In this document: in pieces, positions 7,215 to 13,342 of the stretch
Layout: every line of letters starts with the position of its first letter
Position numbering within the stretch: position 1 is the first letter of the stretch
NCBI GenBank assembly: GCA_903938955.1
Contig: CAJAFJ010000683.1
Coordinates: forward strand, 1-13,342
From: an uncultured beta proteobacterium
Lineage (GTDB): Bacteria; Pseudomonadota; Gammaproteobacteria; Burkholderiales; Burkholderiaceae
Direction: 5' to 3'
Length of the DNA: 13,342 bases
Notes under the pieces: generated by a model
Told to the model about the DNA's origin: nothing
Databases searched by the model: none
What the model saw: only the letters and a program-made list of their open reading frames with translations
Program-made: the position numbers and the translations under genes

Positions 7215-9425
7215 ATGACATCCACCCTCACTGCACCCCCACCCGACAGCAACCACGACCGCTTGGCGTCAACGCTAGCCCGCCTCGCAGCGCTGCAGGG
7301 CGAAGCGGTCCCTTGGCACCGCTTCGCCCTGCCTGAGCAAAGCGCCAATGGCACCCCGCTGAACGGACTACCCCAGGCCACACGCGCGGTCGAACTCTGG
7401 CGCGCACGCTTCGCAACCGGTCAAATCCGCACGCTCGACTGGCCACCCACGCCCGGCGACATACCGGCACTCTGGACCAGCCCCTACGTACCGGGCCTGA
7501 CCACCCAGACTAGCTACATCGTGCTGGCCATCCTCTCCAACGGCACGCTGAGTTGCAGCGACGCCGACGGCAACTCCCAAGAACTTCCGGTCAGTCTGGC
7601 CAGGCGCGGCTCACTGCTGCTATTGCGCACCGACCATGCGGCGCAAAGCGAACACACCGACCACGCGCCAGCAGGGTCAACACGCTCAGCCAGCGCCTGG
7701 TTTCGCCACGCGCTCAACAAGCGCCGCATGCTGTTCGTCGATGGTGCCGTGGCGGCCCTCACCATCAATTGCATCGCGCTGGCAACATCCTTTTATTCAA
7801 TGCAGGTCTATGACCGCGTGCTGCCCAGCATGGGTTACGCCACGCTCTGGGTCATGACCCTGGGCGTGCTGCTGGCCATCGGACTCGAATTGGGCATGCG
7901 GCACCTGCGCGCACGCCAAGTCGAGCGGGCCTGCAAAGCCATGGACGAAGAACTCTCGGCCGTCTTCTTTGGTCACGCCCTGGCCATCCGCATGGACCGT
8001 CGCCCCCACACCGTAGGCACCTTCGCCGCGCAAATTCGCCAATTTGAAATGGTGCGCAACTTCCTCACCTCGACCACCATGTTTGTGCTCGCCGATGCCC
8101 CCTTCGCGCTGCTCTTTGTTGGTGTCATGGCCTTCATCGCCGGACCGGTCGCCTTGGTCCCCTTGGTGCTGCTCGTCCTGGCCATTGCAACCGGTCTCAT
8201 GTTCCGCAAACCACTGGCGCGACGCGCGGAAGCTCACATGGCCGAGTCCAACCGCAAAAATGGCTTGCTGATCGAAGCCATCGACGGCATTGAATCCATC
8301 AAGGCCGCAGGCGCCGAGTGGAAGCAACTCGACCGCTGGCGAAACCTGACCCGCGTCCTGGCCGACAACGAGGTCTCAATCCGGGACCTCTCCAACCTGT
8401 CAACGCAACTCGCGCAGACCCTGCAGCAACTGGCCTACGTGGGCTTGGTGGCCGTGGGCGCCTATGCGATAGGTGCAGGCAACCTGACCGTTGGCGGGCT
8501 GATCGCCTGCACCATCATCAGCGGCCGTGCGCTCGGCCCTATTGCCCAGTTGCCCGGCCTAATTGTGCAATGGCAACACGCCCGCTTTGCGCTGCGCGGA
8601 CTGGACCAAATCATGTCACTACCGACAGACAGCCCGCCACTTGATCGCCGCGTCGTGCCCGACCACTGCCAAGGACGCTTGCGGGTTGAAGCACTGCGCT
8701 ACACCTGGGGCCCGGACGCACCGACGCTCAGCGTAGAAAGGCTGGCACTGCAACCGGGTGAACGCGTGGCCATACTGGGCGCCGTAGGATCCGGCAAAAG
8801 CACCCTGGTCAAACTGCTGTCAGGCCTCTACCGCCCAACCGAAGGTCGGGTATTCCTGGACGACATCGACATGGCACAACTTGCGCCCGAATTTCTGCGC
8901 GAACACATCGGCTACCTGCCCCAAGATGTCCGCCTGTTCCAGGGCACGTTGCGCGAAAACTTGGCCCTGGGCCTGCCCGCCCCCACTGACGGCCAGTTGC
9001 TCGAAGCTGCCCGCCTTACGGGTCTGGACCGCGTCATCGCCGCCCACCCGCGCGGCCTGGGCCTCGAAATCAGCGAGGGCGGGCGCGGCCTGTCTGGCGG
9101 CCAGCGCCAACTCGCTGGCCTGACCCGACTGCTACTGGCGCACCCGCGCCTCATGCTGCTCGACGAACCCACCGCCGCCATGGACCCACAACTCGAAGAG
9201 TACCTGGCCGAGCGCCTGTTCGGCCAATGTCCGCCCACCACCAGTCTGGTCGTCGTCACCCACAAGCTATCGCTGCTACGCCACTTCACACGCATCGTTG
9301 TGCTGGACCGTGGCCGAGTGGTCGCCGATGGCCCGCGCGACGACGTCATCCGCTACCTGCGCGACTCTGCGCAAGTAAAAACCCAGCCACCCCGCCACCA
9401 ACCTGGCACCCCAATTTCCGCATAA
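7215..9425 (+). CDS. Type I secretion ABC permease/ATPase (LapB/LssB type, degenerate N-terminal domain)
   Basis: This 736-residue inner-membrane exporter should power secretion of a protein substrate through the adaptor and TolC-like partners on either side. Residues 1-160 are a soluble domain at the place of the C39 peptidase domain. It has no catalytic Cys near the start (its only Cys, C114, is late), so it is probably a non-cleaving substrate-binding domain, as in HlyB and LapB-type exporters. The membrane domain covers about 165-455, with a typical SFYSMQVYDRVLPSMGYATL stretch. The ATPase domain (about 485-715) has Walker A GAVGSGKST (522-530), Q-loop Q570, signature LSGGQRQ (626-632), Walker B LMLLDEP (646-652, catalytic E651) and H-loop H683; all look functional. 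Exporters of this kind often secrete large repeat adhesins without N-terminal processing. No RTX-type substrate is visible in the window. It lies 10 nt after the tolC-like gene and 5 nt before the adaptor gene. Confidence 0.95.
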   Translation: MTSTLTAPPPDSNHDRLASTLARLAALQGEAVPWHRFALPEQSANGTPLNGLPQATRAVELWRARFATGQIRTLDWPPTPGDIPALWTSPYVPGLTTQTSYIVLAILSNGTLSCSDADGNSQELPVSLARRGSLLLLRTDHAAQSEHTDHAPAGSTRSASAWFRHALNKRRMLFVDGAVAALTINCIALATSFYSMQVYDRVLPSMGYATLWVMTLGVLLAIGLELGMRHLRARQVERACKAMDEELSAVFFGHALAIRMDRRPHTVGTFAAQIRQFEMVRNFLTSTTMFVLADAPFALLFVGVMAFIAGPVALVPLVLLVLAIATGLMFRKPLARRAEAHMAESNRKNGLLIEAIDGIESIKAAGAEWKQLDRWRNLTRVLADNEVSIRDLSNLSTQLAQTLQQLAYVGLVAVGAYAIGAGNLTVGGLIACTIISGRALGPIAQLPGLIVQWQHARFALRGLDQIMSLPTDSPPLDRRVVPDHCQGRLRVEALRYTWGPDAPTLSVERLALQPGERVAILGAVGSGKSTLVKLLSGLYRPTEGRVFLDDIDMAQLAPEFLREHIGYLPQDVRLFQGTLRENLALGLPAPTDGQLLEAARLTGLDRVIAAHPRGLGLEISEGGRGLSGGQRQLAGLTRLLLAHPRLMLLDEPTAAMDPQLEEYLAERLFGQCPPTTSLVVVTHKLSLLRHFTRIVVLDRGRVVADGPRDDVIRYLRDSAQVKTQPPRHQPGTPISA

Positions 9426-9430
9426 AACCA

Positions 9431-10603
9431 ATGACACGCCCAAACTCGCCTTCCATCTTGCCCCCCAGCCATGGCCTACGCCTGGGCATCTGGGGCGGCG
9501 CTGCCGCGCTGGCCCTGTTCGTTGTGTGGGCCGCGTATGCCAAAGTAGACCAACACACCCGCGCACAAGGGCAGATCATCGCCACCTCACGCACCCAGAT
9601 CATCCAGGCCCCGGATGGTGGCGTGCTTGAAGAACTGCTGGTGCATGAAGGAGACGTGGTGCAACGCGGCCAACTGCTGGCACGCCTCGAACGCACCAAA
9701 ACTGAAGCCGCCTATCGCGAAACCCATGCCCGCCAGGGGGCATTGAGCGCCGCCGTCGGCCGCTTACAAGCCGAGCTGTATGGCACACCGCTGCGCTTTG
9801 GCCCTGAGGCTGAAGACTACCCAGACTTCCGCGCCAACCAGACCGCCCTACTGCACAAGCGCAGGATCGCTGTCGATCAGGAAATATCTGCCCTGCAGCG
9901 CATGCATGCCATCGCCAAACGCGAACTCAACATGACCCAGCCGCTGCTCCAAAGCGGCGACGTCAGCCTGGCCGACGTACTGCGCATTGAGCGCCAAATG
10001 GCAGAACTCGAAGGCCAGATGACCAACCGGCGCAACAAGTTCCAGCAAGACAGCCAGGCTGAACTGACCAAGGCCGAAGAAGAACTGGCCGCCGTGCGCC
10101 AGTCACTGGTGCAGCGCCAGGAGCAACTGACCAACACCGAACTCAGAGCCCCCCTCAACGGCACGGTCAAAAACGTGCGCGTCACCACCCGGGGCGGCGT
10201 GCTGCGCCCCGGCGACGAGTTACTGCAAATCGTGCCCATAGACGACGCGCTGCTGGTCGAAGCCCGGGTCAAGCCCGCCGACGTCGCCTTTCTGGCCCCC
10301 GGCCAATCCGTCAACATCAAGATCGACGCCTACGACTACACCGTCTACGGCAGCCTCGACGGTAGCCTGATGTACATCAGCGCCGACACCCTCAGCGAAG
10401 ACATGCGCCAGGGCGAGCAAGCCTACTACCGCGTACAAGTCAAAACCGCATCACCCCGCTTCAGCCGCCGCCCCAAAGAAAGCCTGCAATTGCAACCCGG
10501 CATGACGGCCACCGTCGAGATCAAGACCGGCAGCAACACGGTCCTCAAGTACCTGCTCAAACCCATCGTCAAAACCCTCGACGAGTCCCTGAGCGAGCGC
10601 TAA
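9431..10603 (+). CDS. HlyD-family membrane-fusion adaptor of a type I secretion system
   Basis: This 390-residue periplasmic adaptor bridges the ABC exporter and the TolC-like channel. It has a short cytoplasmic N-terminus, one membrane helix (about 17-38) and a lipoyl-like half-motif (about 55-88; IIQAPDGGVLEELLVHEGD). A long coiled-coil hairpin (about 90-235) follows. The second lipoyl half (LRAPLNGTVKNVRV, 238-251) and a beta-barrel region lead to the family's C-terminal signature PGMTATVEIKTG (356-367) and LKYLLKPI. The same frame stays open back to an ATG at 9227, but that extension would lie inside the ABC gene and lacks any HlyD character. ATG 9431, five bases after the ABC stop, gives the normal family length. 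No strong ribosome site precedes it, so translation may be coupled. It appears to be the last gene of the secretion operon before a 208-bp gap. Confidence 0.95.
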   Translation: MTRPNSPSILPPSHGLRLGIWGGAAALALFVVWAAYAKVDQHTRAQGQIIATSRTQIIQAPDGGVLEELLVHEGDVVQRGQLLARLERTKTEAAYRETHARQGALSAAVGRLQAELYGTPLRFGPEAEDYPDFRANQTALLHKRRIAVDQEISALQRMHAIAKRELNMTQPLLQSGDVSLADVLRIERQMAELEGQMTNRRNKFQQDSQAELTKAEEELAAVRQSLVQRQEQLTNTELRAPLNGTVKNVRVTTRGGVLRPGDELLQIVPIDDALLVEARVKPADVAFLAPGQSVNIKIDAYDYTVYGSLDGSLMYISADTLSEDMRQGEQAYYRVQVKTASPRFSRRPKESLQLQPGMTATVEIKTGSNTVLKYLLKPIVKTLDESLSER

Positions 10604-10686
10604 CCGGCCCGTTCCAGCCGGTACACCGGCCGCCGCGCCCGAACAATTACCGCGCAGCAAAACAAAACGACACCGCATCAAAAATT

Positions 10687-10727
10687 GCGATTAAATTGAT
10701 TTAATACAATAAATTCAACTTAATCGC
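10687..10727. repeat. Long imperfect inverted repeat (operator or hairpin)
   Basis: GCGATTAAATTGATTTA (10687-10703) faces TAAATTCAACTTAATCGC (10710-10727) across a 6-bp loop. All pairs match except one mismatch and one bulged base. The left arm contains ATTAAATTGATT (10690-10701), a near match to the TTNAAANTGATA elements of the divergent region. No T-run follows, so it does not look like an intrinsic terminator; a protein-binding dyad is more likely. Confidence 0.6.
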
Positions 10728-10799
10728 CAAGTTGACAAACCTCAAACGACATTGACTGCCGTTGAGCTAGTTCCAACTTTTCCGCCCGTAGAAGACCCT

Positions 10800-10804
10800 A
10801 AGGA
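10800..10804 (+). promoter_or_regulatory. Ribosome binding site of the small secreted protein gene
   Basis: AAGGA lies 7 nt before ATG 10812 and is the clearest Shine-Dalgarno sequence on the plus strand here. The secretion genes lack one, so this small protein may be translated more strongly than its neighbours. Confidence 0.65.
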
Positions 10805-10811
10805 CTGAATA

Positions 10812-11174
10812 ATGACCAAGCGTCTCGTGATCTGCCTGTTCAGCCTAGTGATGGCCGCCGCTGCCCAGGCCGATTCCGGCGGTTCGGACTGGAGCACCTC
10901 CTACAGCTTTAGCAGCAGCGCCAAGCAGCAAACCAACCTGACGCAGGCCGACCTCATCGCCAAGCGCGAGTCCGGGTATTACGACGGCCTGGGAAAAACC
11001 GAGGTCTACAACATCACGACCACCGCTATCGGCACCATGACCACCACCACCAACACGGTCAACGGCAACAGCAACAACGTGGCCGCCGACTCACTGTCGT
11101 CAGGCAGCCTCGACGCCTCGGTCAAGATCCAATCATTGATTTCATCCGCGCTGAACCAGAACAAGGCCTACTGA
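10812..11174 (+). CDS. Small Sec-secreted Thr/Asn/Ser-rich protein, possibly HfaA-like
   Basis: This 120-residue protein has a clear Sec signal peptide (MTKRLVICLFSLVMAAAAQA, cut after residue 20) and a mature part of about 100 residues. The mature part is rich in Ser, Thr and Asn, with no Cys and no membrane segment. The core (about 66-90) contains TTTAIGTMTTTTNTVNG and then NSNN, a pattern suggesting beta-strands, as in curli-like or holdfast-anchor proteins. The motif TTAIGTM recurs as TTVIGAM in the secreted protein at 12812. The gene sits 8 nt before a CsgG/HfaB-like lipoprotein gene. In Caulobacter the small HfaA is encoded beside HfaB, so this could be an analogue; sequence similarity is only suggestive. 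It may be a fibre subunit, nucleator or chaperone-like partner of the pore. A good ribosome site precedes it. Confidence 0.85.
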   Translation: MTKRLVICLFSLVMAAAAQADSGGSDWSTSYSFSSSAKQQTNLTQADLIAKRESGYYDGLGKTEVYNITTTAIGTMTTTTNTVNGNSNNVAADSLSSGSLDASVKIQSLISSALNQNKAY

Positions 11175-11182
11175 GTCACATC

Positions 11183-12709
11183 ATGAAGCAAGCCCTTGGC
11201 AGACACATCCGACAGTTCGCAGCCCCACTGCTACTGGGCCTGCTAAGCGCCTGCTCCACCACGCGGGTAGGCATGGCGGTGCCCGTAAGCGCCAACGAGT
11301 CACTGGTCAAAGGCCCCGCCATGATGGACGTGGTCACGCCCTTTGACCAAGCGCTGACCTGCCTGGACGGTCGTATCAACAAAGATGTGCTTCGTTTCTC
11401 GGTCGGCTCCGTCATCGACGCCACTGGCAAGGAGCAGGTGACCGACGGCGGCTCGGGTAAATTCATCAGTCAGGGCGCGGGCGACATCGTGCAGTCGGCG
11501 CTGTTTCTGGCGGGCGCCACCGTGGTTAACCGGCGCGACCCGCGCATCATTGACAACGAGGTCAAGTGGGGTCTGCTCGATGTCAAGCAACAGGCGCTCA
11601 GCACCTTCTTTATCACCGGCAGCATCAACAGCCTGGACTTTTTGCCCGGCAGCGGCTTTGACGTGCAGATTGCCGGGCTGGGGCCACGCTACCGCCAAAG
11701 CCGCATTCTGGTGGGCCTGGACCTCTCCTTAACCGAAACCCGAACCGGCCGTATTCTGGCCAACGTATCCTTGCAAAAACAGGTGGTGGCCACCGAGGAC
11801 GGCTTTGGCATTGGCCGCTTCTTTGGCAACAGCCTGGTCAGTCTGGACTTTGGTGGCAAGGAGCGCGAGGCGCTCAACCTGGTGCTGCGCCAGATGCTCA
11901 ACCTGGCCACCTTCGAGCTGCTGACCCAGGTGATGAACCCGGCCAAATACGCTGACTGCATCCAGTTGGTGCAAAGTGTGGACGGTGTCACCGACAATTC
12001 GCGCAGCAGCCGCAACCTGCGCAAGTACCTGACCGAGCAGGCCAAGGCGGCCGAGCTGGCGGCCAAGGCGCCCGCGCTGGCAGAAAAAAAGCCCGAACTG
12101 CTTGACCAGTCGGCGGCCGCGTCCGCCGCAGCCAAGCCCACGGCCCAGACCGTGCCCATATCTTTGCCAGCCGCCACAGCCGTGACCCAGGCCGCCGATG
12201 CCGCACCCTCGGCTGCGCAAAGCCCCTTCTTTGGTGAAGAAAAAACCAACTCCAGCGCCGCCGCACAACAAGCGTTACAGATCCGCACGCCGCTGCGCAC
12301 GCCAGACCACAGTGCGGGCGCAGACGCGCTTGTATCCAACGGTGCCGTACTGGCCGCCGTGGCCCAAGCCACGCCGGTCAAGCCTGCCAACAACGGTGGC
12401 TGTGACCATGTCAGCGGTGAGTTTCCCCAAGTCACGCCCCTGCGTGCCACCGAGGCCGGCAGCAGCCTGCGCCTGCGCAGCAGCAGCGACCAGGTGGTGT
12501 GCCTGGCCGACCAGAAGGGCAAGCTCACCGCACGGCCCCTGGTGGCCGGGGTCGACCAGAAATTTGAAGGCACGGCCCCCTGGCGGCTACAAGCCGACCG
12601 CATGAATGAGCTGGACATCGTGTTTCAGGGCCTGCCGCTACGCAAGCCCTCGTACATCAAGGACCGCATGGAACTGCTGGAGCGCCCACTGGCCGCGCCA
12701 GCGGGCTGA
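11183..12709 (+). CDS. CsgG/HfaB-like outer-membrane lipoprotein with extra C-terminal domain
   Basis: This 508-residue lipoprotein has a signal peptide ending in the lipobox LSAC, with Cys24 as the lipidated residue. Ser at +2 favours the outer membrane. Residues about 50-265 resemble the CsgG family, which forms nonameric pores for curli export, and HfaB, which is needed for holdfast anchoring in Caulobacter. Supporting stretches are FDQALTCLDGRI, RFSVGSVIDATGK, ISQGAGDIVQSALFLAGA, VVNRRDPR, VGLDLSLTETRTGRIL and VSLQKQVV. Residues about 285-400 are an Ala/Pro/Gln-rich linker. Residues about 407-503 form a separate domain (VCLADQKGKLTARPL, FEGTAPWRLQ, LDIVFQGLPL) recalling the RodZ C-terminal domain DUF4115. 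CsgG and HfaB proteins are usually much shorter, so this fusion is unusual. The start lies 8 nt after the small secreted protein gene, with no strong ribosome site, so coupling is likely. Its probable job is export or anchoring of the flanking secreted proteins. Confidence 0.85.
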   Translation: MKQALGRHIRQFAAPLLLGLLSACSTTRVGMAVPVSANESLVKGPAMMDVVTPFDQALTCLDGRINKDVLRFSVGSVIDATGKEQVTDGGSGKFISQGAGDIVQSALFLAGATVVNRRDPRIIDNEVKWGLLDVKQQALSTFFITGSINSLDFLPGSGFDVQIAGLGPRYRQSRILVGLDLSLTETRTGRILANVSLQKQVVATEDGFGIGRFFGNSLVSLDFGGKEREALNLVLRQMLNLATFELLTQVMNPAKYADCIQLVQSVDGVTDNSRSSRNLRKYLTEQAKAAELAAKAPALAEKKPELLDQSAAASAAAKPTAQTVPISLPAATAVTQAADAAPSAAQSPFFGEEKTNSSAAAQQALQIRTPLRTPDHSAGADALVSNGAVLAAVAQATPVKPANNGGCDHVSGEFPQVTPLRATEAGSSLRLRSSSDQVVCLADQKGKLTARPLVAGVDQKFEGTAPWRLQADRMNELDIVFQGLPLRKPSYIKDRMELLERPLAAPAG

Positions 12710-12765
12710 GCCCTGTGCAAAAACTTATGAAGAATAAAGACCTGCCATCTTTTAACCCCCCTCTA

Positions 12766-12787
12766 ACGCTCAGGGCAGGCTGAGTGT
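12766..12787 (+). terminator. Possible weak terminator or attenuator hairpin
   Basis: ACGCTCAG (12766-12773) pairs with CTGAGTGT (12780-12787) across a 6-nt loop, with 8 pairs including one G-T. Only a short, broken T-rich stretch (ATTTAAA) follows, so termination would be partial at best. An alternative pairing joins CCTGCC (12741-12746) to GGCAGG (12774-12779). Sitting 24 nt before the next start codon, it could attenuate transcription or protect the mRNA of the downstream gene. Confidence 0.35.
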
Positions 12788-12811
12788 ATTTAAACCGAAA
12801 GAGAAATTATC

Positions 12812-13342
12812 ATGAAGATGACAAAACTGGCTATCGCCTCCGCTGCCGCCCTGATGTTCGTGGGCTCCGCTCACGCTATCAATTTCGATAACATCGTTTC
12901 AACCATTACAACCGTCACACCCACAATCGGCGAAGTTCCTGGTTTCACTACCATTACTAACACGTATGCTCTCCCGGCTACTACAGAAACTGTAGCATCA
13001 CTCACTGCGGCGCTGGGCACCAACCTCTTCAAGACAACAGCCCCTATCGCCTCGGTCATCGGCGGCGCCATCAACACCGGTGTCATCAACGGTGCGATCG
13101 ACATTTCAGGCACCAACGTGTCGCTGGGTGCGTTGAACGCCAATGTGTCCGCTACCGCCAGCGCGCTCACTTCAGATGCTTACGCCATTGCTGGCGCCAA
13201 GCTGAGCACCACCGTGATCGGTGCGATGAACAGCTCCACCGTCGACGTGATGGGCAAGTCCACCAACCTGACCAACAGCCTCGCAACCTCTTTGAATGTG
13301 GCAAGCCTGGATTCCTCAGGCGGAACCGTCGCCATGGTCGGC
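12812..13342 (+). CDS. Sec-secreted Ala/Gly/Thr/Asn-rich repetitive protein (partial, runs off right edge)
   Basis: An open frame of 177 codons from ATG 12812 reaches the window end without a stop. The signal peptide is clear, about residues 1-22, ending SAHA. The mature part is rich in Ala, Thr, Ser, Asn and Gly, has no Cys after the signal peptide and few charged residues, as expected of a fibre or surface protein. A short motif GA[I/L/M][N/D] recurs at residues 85, 94, 106 and 137 (GAIN, GAID, GALN, GAMN), suggesting degenerate beta repeats. TTVIGAM (133-139) echoes TTAIGTM in the protein at 10812. It follows the CsgG/HfaB-like gene by 102 bp. The Sec signal argues against direct type I secretion and fits export through the CsgG-like pore. 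By position it could be an HfaD analogue; I do not recognise the family with certainty. AAGAGA at 12799-12804 may serve as the ribosome site. A second ATG at 12818 would give a slightly shorter signal peptide. Confidence 0.85.
   Translation, partial: MKMTKLAIASAAALMFVGSAHAINFDNIVSTITTVTPTIGEVPGFTTITNTYALPATTETVASLTAALGTNLFKTTAPIASVIGGAINTGVINGAIDISGTNVSLGALNANVSATASALTSDAYAIAGAKLSTTVIGAMNSSTVDVMGKSTNLTNSLATSLNVASLDSSGGTVAMVG

Larger units (their letters stand above)
10604..10811 (+). promoter_or_regulatory. AT-rich gap before the secreted-protein genes, with dyad and -35 box
   Basis: There is no gene in this 208-bp gap. Its left third is GC-rich, with a small hairpin (10604-10608 with 10617-10621) that lacks a T-run. 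From about 10670 it turns sharply AT-rich and holds a strong dyad (10687-10727). This is followed by a perfect TTGACA at 10732-10737, but no good -10 lies 15-18 bp beyond. An alternative promoter inside the dyad is TTGATT (10696-10701) and CTTAAT (10719-10724), 17 bp apart. A separate promoter for the downstream genes is plausible, not shown. Confidence 0.45.

Noticed and set aside
7228..8327. Minus-strand open frames opposite the ABC exporter
   Set aside because: They are side effects of GC-rich codon use on the coding strand; their translations are Arg/Gly/Ala-rich without motifs.
9227..9430. N-terminal extension of the HlyD-like gene back to ATG 9227
   Set aside because: It would lie almost wholly inside the ABC gene in another frame, and its Pro/Arg/His-rich translation has no HlyD character. 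ATG 9431 gives the usual family length and a normal membrane helix.
10604..10621. GC-rich hairpin right after the HlyD-like stop as an intrinsic terminator
   Set aside because: The stem is only 5 bp (CCGGC/GCCGG) and no T-run follows.
12084..12245. A7 and A6 runs in the linker of the CsgG-like gene as phase-variation tracts
   Set aside because: They are short and encode ordinary Lys/Glu codons in a linker, unremarkable next to the nine-base run in the kinase gene.
1..13342. CRISPR arrays, tRNA or rRNA genes, insertion sequences and prophage attachment sites
   Set aside because: On reading both strands I saw no regularly spaced repeats, tRNA-like cloverleaf or transposase frame.

Overview
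The window reads as chromosomal DNA of a Gram-negative bacterium, most likely a betaproteobacterium of the Burkholderiales (Comamonadaceae-like). This placement is inference: it rests on the outer-membrane secretion genes, the GC-rich codon use of the secretion genes and the general style of the proteins. No rRNA or other taxonomic marker is present. The layout is two divergent blocks around a 362-bp AT-rich control region (5592-5953).

Left block, minus strand: a tightly coupled three-gene regulatory operon. It starts with a response regulator that joins a receiver domain to an AraC-type DNA-binding domain (4776-5591). Next is a hybrid sensor kinase with a 7TMR-DISM periplasmic and membrane module and an intact catalytic core (2308-4779). 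Last is a second, paralogous 7TMR-DISM kinase that runs off the left edge (1-2308). In this paralogue the phosphoacceptor histidine is replaced by arginine and the receiver domain is absent. The genes overlap by 4 nt and 1 nt.

Right block, plus strand: a complete type I secretion apparatus made of a TolC-like outer-membrane channel (5954-7204), a LapB/LssB-type ABC exporter (7215-9425) and an HlyD-type adaptor (9431-10603). After a 208-bp AT-rich gap come three envelope or secreted proteins. They are a small Sec-exported Thr/Asn/Ser-rich protein (10812-11174), a CsgG/HfaB-like outer-membrane lipoprotein with an unusual C-terminal domain resembling the RodZ C-terminal domain (11183-12709), and a larger Sec-exported Ala/Gly/Thr/Asn-rich protein that runs off the right edge (12812-13342).

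Working model (inference): the locus encodes a surface-attachment or extracellular-fibre system. A CsgG/HfaB-like pore would export or anchor the two low-complexity proteins, which share a TT-x-IG-x-M motif, beside a type I exporter whose substrate is not visible here. The divergent two-component operon probably controls it. Four same-orientation copies of a TTNAAANTGATA element occur as two pairs in the divergent region, one pair abutting a candidate promoter of the secretion operon. A weaker fifth copy lies in a strong dyad before the small secreted protein gene. No RNA genes, insertion sequences or CRISPR arrays were seen.
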